Shown here piece after piece: positions 24,434-35,158 of a DNA stretch of 64,000 nt. The translations under genes and the position numbers were made by a program. The notes under the pieces were generated by a model. That model ran no database searches, was not told the origin of the DNA, and saw nothing but the letters and a program-made list of their open reading frames with translations. The DNA comes from Neelides folsomi (lineage: Eukaryota; Arthropoda; Collembola; Neelipleona; Neelidae). The stretch lies in the NCBI GenBank assembly GCA_034687125.1, contig JAQGBZ010000250.1, forward strand, positions 1 to 64,000. The letters are read 5' to 3'. Position 1 is the first letter of the stretch. Each line of letters opens with the position of its first letter.

Positions 24434-25800
24434 AATTTACTTTTAAATGTATCATTTGTAAAAAAAATGATTATTTATATTATGTTACATACTCGATTAT
24501 ATTATTTACATATATTATCACTCATTAAAAGCTAATTATATAACAAGGATTAATTTTAAATCACATACCTACTTATTTTGAATATTCCTATATAATAAAA
24601 AAAATTGGATATAACATATTATATCTTTGTCATTTTATTTTGATTATCAAATGCTTTATTTTCGAATCTTATTAAAAAGTTTTAATCTTTAAATCGCAGA
24701 TTCATTACAAGGTGTTAGGAATTTTATCGTAATATTAAATACCCTTTAAGCATCTTGTAATTCAAGAAAAGTATTTATAGAAATTACAATTGATATTTAT
24801 GGAAAAAGTTCCTTTTGAGTTGACTAAAAATAATCAATTCTGTACTCCAACATTAACCAATATTAGTCTCATTTTACATTATTAGGTAGTCTATATTATG
24901 TATGCACAAATTAAGATCAATGAGTCAGAACTTGGTAACTTAAAAAACTTCACTTTAGTCACCCAAATCTGTAATATGAAGACATTTTTTATTTTTCATT
25001 TACTCTTTTGAACCTTTTTATAGCACTTTTTATGTTTTTCATAGAACTGAGGTTGTGGAGGATATTTATAATTATTGAACAAAGATAAGAACAAGAAGCT
25101 CATTTAGATTTCATGGCCATTTGCATTACTCTGGACTAACCATTCCTGGTTCTGGTGTAGGATTATATTCATCCACTCCTACTAATATCATAATAACGTG
25201 GGTAGAAAAGGCTGAGGGATAATTAATTAGGTAGGTCGGTAAGTTAAGCTGATGGGTTTGGTTTTAAAATCTTAGAATCCATAGGGGCATTGAATGAAGC
25301 AACCTTCTTGAAGTGGAGTACAGCTAGTAGCGAGTACACATCTTTTCACCTTTCACCACTTAACGTCACATTTTTTAATTGATTAAGCATAATAGTTGTA
25401 TTTCCCCAGTTTTAGCTTATCATTGTCTATTTGAAATATACTCATTAATAGGTATAAACTATTAACTATAATAAACTATAAACTACTTAATCAAATATCA
25501 TTAATTAAATCTGTATTAATTGCTCGAATATAAAACTTTTAAAATCAATATTGTTTTGATTCGTTTTGATTTAATTTTAGACTATTCCATTTTTATTAAC
25601 GCAAAATAGGTAAAATAATGATGAATCAATTAATTCAACTACTTGTTTTCTAATGCAGAAATTGAATCTTTAATTATTTTTTTAATTATTTTATCATCAA
25701 AATTATTTTATATCTTTGAAATATTACCTTCTTTATCTTTCATTAACATATTATTAAGTATTTAAACGGCGATATAAAAGTATATTAAACAAATTGAACA
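24434..25800. other. intergenic, no gene recognised
   Basis: AT-rich sequence with no supported exon between NUP42 and the serine protease. The protease promoter should lie just upstream of 25801. Confidence 0.4.
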
Positions 25801-27841
25801 ATGATTCATATTTTGTTGCGACTTTTGAACTTTTGGTGGATAATCCTTATTCTTTATATGTTCATAATGTGCACATTGGCAAGTAAGTACTATCTCAATT
25901 ATAATACTATTAAATTATTATAGTGCAATAAATGATTATAAATACGAATTGTATCTATCAGTAAATTAAATTCTTTGTAATCAAAAGGGGAAAAATGTGT
26001 GAGCAGAGGACACATTCCAGGTATTTGTACTTCAATTGAAAAGTGTCCCTCAGCCCTTTCAACCCTCGCTGTCGGATCTTTTCCACGTATTTGCAAAACA
26101 AACGTGGTAAGTATTAATAACTTATTTTAGGTAAGTTCTTAATTACTGAAATTAAATTAAATTGGTTAAATTCTAGCAAAATAGAAATCCCCTGGTTTGC
26201 TGTGCCACTGTTAAACGAATAAGCGAATTGAGTAAGCCTACACTGTGTATTATATAATTATGCATTTAGCAGGTATTTTTTGTATAAGTGCTATACACAA
26301 GCGTTAAAATACATAGATCATTATAAGCTCCATACTCCATTCAAAAATGTTTTTCTAATTGTATTTAGAATGTGACATGTACACAAGCATACTCAAACAA
26401 GAAGCGTTCAAAGCTTCGCCACTCCTTCCATTCACATTTAATCAAAATGTTCAAAATGGAAAAAGTTCATCAAATGGTGAAATCAATTGCAAGAGCTATC
26501 CAAACAAGCTCATCGTTGGAGGGAGAAATGCCTTAAGAGAGGAATTTCCCTTCATGGTAAAGTCAAATATTTGTTAACCATAGTTTAAATAAATTGCAAT
26601 ATCTTTTTTAAAATATATTATCATAATTTTGGTAGAATAAGTTAAATTATTTTACTTTAAATATTAATATTTTTATAACTTTATTTTAGGTTTCATTGAG
26701 CTACTCACCCTACGGTGAATCAGAATGGCTTTGTGGTGGAGTTTTAATTAGTGACGAATTTGTTTTGACGGCTGCTCATTGTGTAGTCGGGTAAGAAATT
26801 ACTACAATTTGAATGAATATAATTAATGCTAATTAAGGTCATTTCAGTGAGCTTAACATAAATGGAGCAATTATTGTATACCAACGTTGTCTTATATGAA
26901 TCCTGTATTGATTTCTATGTAATAACCAAAGTGCCCAAAAGCCAAGAAGAGTTTTGGTTGGAGATATCAACCTGTCTGGAAAAAGTTCGTCTCGTCGAGT
27001 AATTGGCGTTCGAGACATTATTATTCACCCGAATTACAAGCCACCGTTAATTTATAATGACATTGCTCTTGTTCGGCTTGTATCCAAATTAAATTTGTCA
27101 AGATACGTTCTTCCGGCATGTCTCCCACAACCGAGATTCCGCCTTGATAAAAAGAAAAAGTTTATTGCAACTGGATGGGGCCTAACTACCTTTGATGGCA
27201 ATCACTTTCTTTTAATTCTTTTTATAATAATTTAATCATCTACACTTCTACACCCTTATAAAATACTTTCATAGTGGCTTTCACTTCATATTATTTTATT
27301 TTAAATACATTAGCATTATATCTTATTTATCATTAAAGTATGAAATGTACATTTTTTATTTTGGTATTTAGGGAGTCAAAGCAAGATTTTACAAGGTGTG
27401 AATTTGACAAAATTTGGCCTCAAAGAATGCAATGACTATTTTCGTGAGTCAAGTGACACAATAATTCGCCTTCCTAGAGGAATTGTTCGATCTCAGATTT
27501 GTGCTGGAGATAAGATTGAAGCTAAAGATAGTTGTCGGGTATGGAAAATTATGTTTTGAATAATTTGCATTATTACACTCATTTGCCTTCAATTTAACAC
27601 GATATTACTTAACATACACATATTGAAAATATTGTAACAAATAAAGTCGAGTAACAATTTATTATCACAAATAAAGGGAGATTCTGGAGGAGGTTTGACT
27701 GTAAGAAGAGAATATCCTTGTGTTCACTATGTTGCTGGGCTGGTCTCATTTGGATCAAAATATTGTGGGAATAATCAGCCAGGAGTTTATACAAATGTTC
27801 AAACTTACATTGACTGGATAGAAGACAAGGTCTGGACATGA
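25801..27841 (+). CDS. clip-domain serine protease, trypsin-like
   Basis: Eight exons: 25801-25882, 25988-26106, 26177-26231, 26369-26556, 26690-26790, 26932-27197, 27372-27538 and 27677-27841, giving 380 aa. The signal peptide is in exon 1. A clip domain follows (KCVSRGHIPGICTSIEKCPS ... ICKTN ... LVCC). The protease domain begins at the activation-like site KLIVGG. All three catalytic residues are present: His in TAAHC, Asp in NDIALV and Ser in GDSGGG. The Asp in KDSCRGDSG occupies the position that gives trypsin-like Arg/Lys specificity. Clip proteases are secreted zymogens acting in cascades for melanisation, Toll signalling or clotting. Intron 6 (27198-27371) appears to use a GC donor: a GT is absent, yet the frame joins cleanly as TTFDG-SQSK. 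Confidence 0.92.
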
Positions 27842-27969
27842 AGAATAAGACATCAATGTATAACTAAATAGATTTTTACATACATCTCTGTATGTACTTA
27901 TCATTGTATGTATCATGTTTCGTCTATAAATTTTTAAACTACAATTTGATTTTAAATTTGATATATTTA

Positions 27970-28232
27970 CTCCCTGAGGCCATAATAGAAAGGAAAATCT
28001 TAGTTTTGGCTTCCTTCCTTTATTTTCAATTTAGATTTTATTTAATAACACAACTGGATGTTTTAATTACAATTAAATATTATTAAAATGTTAATTAAAT
28101 ATATAAATGAAAAGATACATTCGTCATTTGAATAAATTAAAAATTTAATGTGCATTTGAAAAGTAGTTAAAGTTAGGCAAAAAGAAATGCAAGCTCAACC
28201 AAGATTTTCCTTTCTATTTTGGCCTCAGGGAG
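27970..28232. mobile_element. 263-bp MITE with ~42-bp inverted repeats and TA target duplication
   Basis: The left arm starts CTCCCTGAGGCC at 27970. The right arm, reverse-complemented from 28232, starts identically, and both continue AATAGAAAGGAAAATCTT with a few mismatches over about 42 bases. TA precedes the left end (27968-27969) and follows the right (28233-28234), as expected for a Tc1/mariner-related non-autonomous element. No protein is encoded. It lies just beyond the protease gene. Confidence 0.85.
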
Positions 28233-28234
28233 TA

Positions 28235-29771
28235 CTTTCACTACTGTTTGTATTTTCAACTATACATTTATATTAAAATTAGTTTTATTCAAGACGAAGT
28301 CGATTGTTGTCTATATGTTTAATAATAACTTGATTTGGTAATTAAAAATGATTTGTCATTATTCTCAATATCGAAAATAAACAAACCTTGAAAGATCTTC
28401 TAATACATTCACAAATATTCAGATTTAAGCACCTAAAATACAAGATAAATAAAATTTATTTTAGTATAAAAAATAGATCAAAAACACATTTAGGGATCCA
28501 AGTTCTAAATACCTATGTAAATAGTGAATCTTCCTTGCCAATTTTCCAGTGCTTCTAAATACAAAGCTAAAAAAGGCTTGGGTTGAGCCAAAGTTGAAGA
28601 AAAGTGGCTTTTTAATCTGAAAGTGAACATGTTGAAAAGTTAAAGATTTGATATCTTTAACAATTTGTAAGTGACTCGAATACAAGATGAGCTTAAAATT
28701 AAAATCAAATACGATACCTATCTTAAAAAGTATAGAGTAGATGCATATCAAAGCTATAATAAATATATCAATTCTACCAAAGCCCAAAGCCAATGGTAAG
28801 TATGTTTTCTGAACTCTCCTTTCTCTTTTTGGTTGAAAAGGAAATGACCAGTCAGCATTTCACTTTGCTCCAACTTTTTTTTACGACTTTAGGAGTGAAC
28901 TTTTGATGAGAGAATAAAGAGAAGGAATGTGAGATTAAGAAACTTGAATGGTTTATTGATCAAACTTAAGTTCTTCCACATTTTACTCCTCGCCGTTTTC
29001 TCCATAAATCACCATTGTCAATACGTTTGAGTTGTAATAAAGAAGGAGGATTCATTGATAAGCGATCGTAATCAATATTAATAATCAATATTTGAAATTA
29101 CTCCAAAATATTATTGATCAAAAATCAAAATCAAACAAAGATACTTTTTTATGCAGATATACAATACTACCATATATATTATCCATACCTACAATCTAAA
29201 TACATGCATAGATAAGGAAGTATGCTGTATACCTAGTAATAGACGACATTTTAATGCATTGTTCATGAAAGAACGACCTCATGAGATCCATTCAAATTGA
29301 AAATCTCACTGGAATTCATATTCATGGTCCATATACTATAATATACTTATTCAAGTTTGCAATAAATATCCTATATTATAACATATACCTATCTATATAT
29401 TTTTCATCCACATGATCCATACCCATCAATGGAAGAGTATCCAAAAGAAGAGATGCCAATTAACTATTAGTGTTGGGCTAATCCTGCTGAGGCTATAGAG
29501 ACTGCAGACTGGAGATTATTCTGTATCCATCTCCGTACCTTGGCATTACTTTCATAGAACTTACAGAAGCGTATGACTATGATTGTGTCTGGTTGATAGG
29601 CATCATGGATATTTTAAGCCTATCTCGAGAGTCCAGAACCACCAAGGCACCAAGGTCATTTAACAGGCTGTGCTTCTTCCTATTCACTCCCCCAATTTTG
29701 ATTTCGTTTAGAGCAAGTTTAATAATAATTGACATTTCAAGATTTTAATATCTAAAAGCCCAAATTTTAAA
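28235..29771. other. intergenic, no gene recognised
   Basis: No supported coding exon. A 110-codon minus-strand frame at 28461-28793 is hydrophobic and low in complexity without start context or homology, and is not accepted. The promoter of the aldo-keto reductase gene lies at the right edge. Confidence 0.4.
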
Positions 29772-32700
29772 ATGAAAGACCATGTGAAATTTTTTAATGG
29801 GCAAAAGATGCCCATAATTGGACTCGGAACATTTCAGGTATAAACATTTATAATTATTATTCTATGTAGGAACAATATTATCATCAATGTCAATGCCACA
29901 ATAATGTTTTATATTTAACAAATTAACATTTTATTGTAGGTGATTTCTCCTGCTCATGTTCAATTAAAAATAATATTTAACTCGAAATATTTTTTGTAAT
30001 TTTGTAATAGTCAACCGACCCAACGGAACTTGAAGGCGCATTGGAAAAAGCACTTGAAGTTGGTTATCGGCATATTGACACTGCATTTGCCTATACCAAC
30101 GAAAATGAAATTGGAAAGGTTCTTAAGAAATGGCTGGATTCGGGAAAAGTGAAACGTGAAGAACTCTTCATTGTGACAAAGGTTTTATTTATAAAACATT
30201 TACCCAATTTATAAATTAGTACACGTACGTAAGTATCAGATACTGTATAAGTATTGTGTTAGTAGATATTATAATGTGAACATTCTGAATGAATCCTTGT
30301 AGCTTCCAATGACAGGAATGAAGCCCGATTTAGTTGACCAATTCATTCGAAAATCATTGAATGCCTTGCAACTTGATTATGTGGATCTTTATCTTGTCCA
30401 TGCTCCGGTGGGACTTCAATACATCGATGACGCCACTTTGTTTCCAATGCAAGATGGGAAGATTTTAACTGACCCTTCAACTGATCACGTGGCCATTTGG
30501 AAAGAAATGGAAAGTCTTGTTGACAAAGGACTCACAAAGTCAATTGGCCTCTCAAATTTTAATAAAAAACAAATAGAAAGAATATTAAAAACATGCAGAA
30601 TACAGCCAGCAAATCTTCAAGTAACATACCAATACTATGTCATTATTAAATTAGAGCACATAAGGAATAGTGAAAATCATAGGGAAATTCATGGAAATTT
30701 TGTTATTTTTTACTTATCTGTATTTAACCTATGCGATCTTAGGTATGTATATAATAATGATCCTGTATTATTATTTACTTATTATAATAACCAGCAATGG
30801 GCCCGTCTCCCGACGGGATGGTAATTTCAATCCATTAATAATTTTATAAATGGTACATATATCGAGGATTTTCAACTTATTAAAAGTTCATTGGTGTGTT
30901 ATATTGTTATTATTTTAAGTTGGAAATCCTAGATATATTATGTACCTTTTAAAAGATTTTTAATGGATTTAAATCACCGCCCCGTCGGGAGACAGGTCCA
31001 TTGCTGGTCTTTAGTTATAAAATATCAGTTTGTTTCCGTAATCCGTCGACTTTAGCACTTAATACAACAGTGTGGGCTGAATTAAAATTAAAAACCTTTA
31101 AAAATTATGACCACGACCTAGAACTTGGCATTTGCTACCAAATTCGGGTATTACCCGAGCTGGGATGCCGGAACAAACCGGAACGATCGTATTCTGAATT
31201 TTTACGTTACGTTCCGGTCCGATTCGGATTATGTTAACTACAGGGCCACTCTTATTAGCCCCTTGAAACCTTGAATTAAAAATCTCCCCCTATCCCGTGA
31301 CAAAAATGACAGTTCAGTTTGGAATTAAAATATATTGAAATGGAGAGAGGAAAAGAATTTGTTAAAAAACGTTTCCATATAAGCTTTTGTCTCAAACTCA
31401 AACTCGCCAACATTTCCAAAATATTTCAAAAGTTTGTGTATCCTTCCTTGCCAATGCCCACATTGTCGAAGATTTCTCGAAGACCATCATTTCAATCAAA
31501 AAACCCTCCTGTCATTTTGACCTTGGAAAGATTCCGGTCAGGTTGGTATTTTTATTTCAGCCCACACTGCTATACAAATAGTAAGAGAAAAGTCCCCGAA
31601 CAAATTCAAAGCTTAATATTTTATAAAGGTAGATATTTATAATTTATATTAATATTTTTTAAAAATATAAAAGAGACTTATTGTGAGTGTTATATTGATT
31701 TTTTTATCTTTGTTACAGATTGAAATCCATGCTTATTTCCAACAAAAGCAAATGAGAGAATATTGCGAAGAGCATAACATAACACGTAATCCATTTCCTT
31801 ATAAATCATTTACTATTCCTTTAATTTCCCTTTGTAGGGGCAATAACGAACAATATACTAGGGACATCTACTATGGCAGCTTTAATTAAATTTAAAAGAA
31901 TTTATAATTCTTGACTCAATATGTAGATGGAGTATTCTTATTTCACCCCAAGATTTTTTTCGCTTCATTTTTTATATTGAACAAGCACAAATACCAATTT
32001 AATATAATGAATTTTTGAGTATCATTGTGAAAAAATTAATAGATTCAAAATTACTTTATTAGATTAACACAACTTGTACCCAAAATACTGCGTGCATGGT
32101 TTAGCATGTAATTGACTAATAAATTATAATTACTAATGTGTCGGATATTTATTTTTTAGTTTGTGCCTATGCTCCATTCGGGTCTCCCGGAAGAAAAGTT
32201 TTGTATGAGAAACGAGGAATGTAAGTTAATTAAAATCATAAATATTACAAACAACAGAAATATTTTACTTTTTAACATTGAAATTATATCAGAAGGGATT
32301 TGAGTCTATTGTGGTAATAAAGCATTATTATTATTAATATAACGCCATTACATACAGTTAAATGCTAAGGTGTTCATCAATCATCATGTATGTATTTAGG
32401 ACATTCAACGATCCAGGGCTTCTCGAAGACGAAGTTGTGGGAAGAATAAGCGAAACACACACCAAATCCACTGGGCAAATTCTTCTCAATTTTTTGGCAC
32501 GCCAAGGAATTGTTGTAATTCCTAAAAGTGTAAATCCTTCAAGAGTTAAATCTAATTTTGAGGTAATACTATACGTATGTATATGGCATAATTTATTAGT
32601 AACCAACTTATCGAAATTTTCATTTTTACATTTAGATATTTGATTTTGAATTGAGTGATGCTGAGTTTGCAGAAATCAAAAATCTTGATAAAGGTTCCGA

Positions 32701-32845
32701 GGGAAGAACTTTCACATTTGATATCGTTAAAAAGTAAATGGCTCATTTCTTTATTTGACTTTAATAATGAATTGGTCATTTGAAATCTTGCTCAATTAAC
32801 CTCATTTGTTTTAGGACTGGAAATCATCCAGAAATTCCTTATTAA
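29772..32845 (+). CDS. aldo-keto reductase
   Basis: Eight exons: 29772-29837, 30011-30181, 30303-30620, 31719-31785, 32160-32220, 32400-32562, 32636-32733 and 32815-32845, giving 324 aa, the usual length for the superfamily. The catalytic tetrad is visible: Asp and Tyr in YRHIDTAFAYTNENEIG, Lys in FIVTK and His in YLVHAP. The NADPH-binding part includes LSNFNKKQIERIL, YAPFGSPG and VVIPKSVNPSRVKSNF. The protein should be a cytosolic NADPH-dependent reductase of aldehydes or ketones; the substrate cannot be assigned. Intron 3 is much longer than the others (about 1.1 kb) and contains a foldback element (30790-31008). AATAAA near 32903 is a possible poly(A) signal. Confidence 0.95.
30790..31008. 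mobile_element. 219-bp foldback MITE inside an aldo-keto reductase intron
   Basis: The element is almost entirely a hairpin. The left half begins ACCAGCAATGG and includes GTCTCCCGACGGG. The right half, reverse-complemented, repeats these and then further matching blocks (AATCCATTAA, GGTACATA, AGGATTT-CAACTTA) toward the centre. Divergence between arms is greater inward. No clear target duplication was found. It carries no coding sequence. Confidence 0.8.
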
Positions 32846-33254
32846 AATTGAAAAAAATTGATATTTGGACTCTTTATCTGCTACTTGAGTTTAATGAATT
32901 TTAATAAAGGGTTAAATGCATATGATTCACTAAATTATGTATTTGTTTCCAAATTTGGATTTAACAATCCCAACATTACACACTTCACATATGTTCAAAT
33001 TTAAACTTCCACATCATAAGTATTTGAAATATTTTTAATCTTTAAAAAATAGTCCAATTACTAATACTTATTATTACACAGTGATAACTGATAACCAGTA
33101 ATTTCAGTGTAAAAACATTTGTAATGAGAAGAGATAAAGCAAAATGCTTTTGGATGCATCTGTTTCATACAAAAAGAAGTCGATTGGCGCATACTTAAAG
33201 GTCCATGCACATCTGTATCGGTGAAGTTGATTTATTAGAGCTCAATCCGACAAA

Positions 33255-33842
33255 GCTAGTTTGATATTAATTTTATAGATATTACACGAACGCCCAAATT
33301 AGATTTAGGCAACTTAGAATTTTTTATGGGCTATGAATAAACCTTTTAAAAATTGTAAACTTAGAAAATACTTATTTACTTGTTCATGAGACATTTATAT
33401 ATTACAGTTACATATATTCTACAAATGACCATAAACTAGTTAAAAGCTAGTTTGATATTAATTTTATTGATTAGACGAGCGCCCAAATTAGATTTCGGTA
33501 ACTTAGAATATGCATCATTAATAAAGCTTTTGAAAATTGTAAACTTAGAAACTGCGCAATTTCTTGTTCCTGAGACATTTAAAAATTACAGTAATTTAAC
33601 CATAGTTTTGTGTAAATTTGTTCTCAGGCTAATTTGATATTAAATTTCATGGATGAATTTTACATGAACGTGTCAGACAAATTTCGGTAACTTAGAATTT
33701 ATTACGCATTATATATAAAACTTTTGAAAATAGTAAACTAAAAAAATTCTATTGGCTTATTCATGAGATATTTATAAAATACAGTAATTTAACCATAGTT
33801 TTGTGTAAATTTGCTCTCAGGCTAGTTTGATATTAAGTTTTA
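33255..33842. repeat. ~190-bp tandem repeat, three copies plus a partial
   Basis: Units begin with GCTARTTTGATATTAA at 33255, 33446, 33628 and 33821, giving periods of 191, 182 and 193 bases. Each full unit also contains an AAATTTCGGTAACTTAGAAT-like block and a copy of GAGACATTTA(T/A)A. The copies differ by substitutions and small indels. This looks like a short satellite-type array. Confidence 0.8.
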
Positions 33843-34350
33843 GGCCTCTACTGCTGTGATGTGATACTGTAAATAGTATCCTCACTCTATAAAAAAACAT
33901 ACAATGACTGGTGCCATATTTTAATTGTCAGATATAGGGATTTATTTTCGTGTATTACTCTTTGAAATATAATTAGTTTTTTTGTAAATCAAAATTTGCT
34001 ATGGGACACTATTCTTCCGTACTTGATAACTATGATGCGTTACTTATGGTTCACTCTGTACAATGTTTACATGAAAAAGAACCAAGGTTTAGTGTAGGTC
34101 GTGCTTTAGTGTAGTTACTCAATATCGGAAAGTGTGGCAATTATGTTAAATAACGTAAAATTTTCATTTATTGCTTTCATTTTATATGGGGTAAGCAGAG
34201 AAATTTGGTGAAAGTGTCAATCTTTTAGTGAATGACCTGTTATATATGTAAGTCAAATACAGTTTTATATGTGGATTAATGAATTTTGAATAATAAAAGG
34301 TTAAGGCATTGATTCACTGATTTATTTCTCACACGATTATTTTCAAATGT
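33843..34350. other. intergenic, no feature recognised
   Basis: AT-rich sequence between the tandem array and the 589-bp transposable element. No coding exon or RNA gene is supported. Confidence 0.4.
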
Positions 34351-34359
34351 GAATTTTAC

Positions 34360-34948
34360 GGTTAGAGTGAAGATCTTAGGGCCAGATTTTGGAAGGTAAG
34401 GGGGGACCCTTACATCGTACTTTTAACATGTAATTTTGTATCCTCGGCCAAATTCCCATGTTAAATCATAGGCGAATGAAAATTTTCCGTTTTTTTTTTT
34501 CAATTTTTTCCAAAATCCAAACTTGTTCAGCGTGTCGAGAAAATCATTTTCCGACACATTTTGAGGTCCGAAAAAAGATCTAATGGCTGAGACAGCAAAT
34601 ATTTTGTCAAAAGAGTCTGGATTGAGTTGTGGGTGTTGGGAGTGCTCAGTGAGCATAGTCATTTTTGGGGATGGTAATCACAGCCATTAGATCAAATTCA
34701 TATGCTTAATTTTTAGAGTGCAACTAGACACTATTTAGAAGTTTAAATTATATAATTAATCATACACATGCATCGCATTCACAATCATCAATTCTAATTT
34801 GATTTGTTCCAAGACCAGGATAGACTCTCCTTATATCTTCTAATAATCTTTGGAACTTGGCGCCATCAGAAACAATTCTTCTTTCCAAAATTACATGTTA
34901 AAAGGGTCCCCCTTACCTTCCAAAATCTGGCCCTAAGATCTTCTAACC
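34360..34948. mobile_element. 589-bp TIR element with 9-bp target-site duplication
   Basis: The ends are terminal inverted repeats of about 70-80 bp. Both begin GGTTAGA and share AGATCTTAGGGCCAGATTTT, GGAAGGTAAGGGGG and TTTTAACATGTAATTTTG. The 9-base sequence GAATTTTAC lies immediately outside both ends (34351-34359 and 34949-34957). A 9-base duplication is typical of Mutator-like elements. Inside, GATCTAATGGCTG at 34577 recurs inverted near 34680. A 79-codon minus-strand frame (34423-34662) shows no transposase motif, so this is a non-autonomous element. Confidence 0.88.
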
Positions 34949-35158
34949 GAATTTTACAATACTCACATTACTCACGTCATATTTTAGTTTTGTAGTTGAA
35001 ATTTTTAAACTCCCGCGCCCCACATACCTAAGTATTCATTTTTTTTAGATTACAAGTAATCCAATAAAGAACCTTATGTACTTTTGATTATGATGTCCCT
35101 AATGTGATCATACTAAATTAAATTTTTGATACATAAATTATGATTATCAAATTTGTTT

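Noticed and set aside
28461-28793. 110-codon minus-strand open frame
   Set aside because: Hydrophobic, low-complexity AT-driven composition, no domain, no credible splice or start context.
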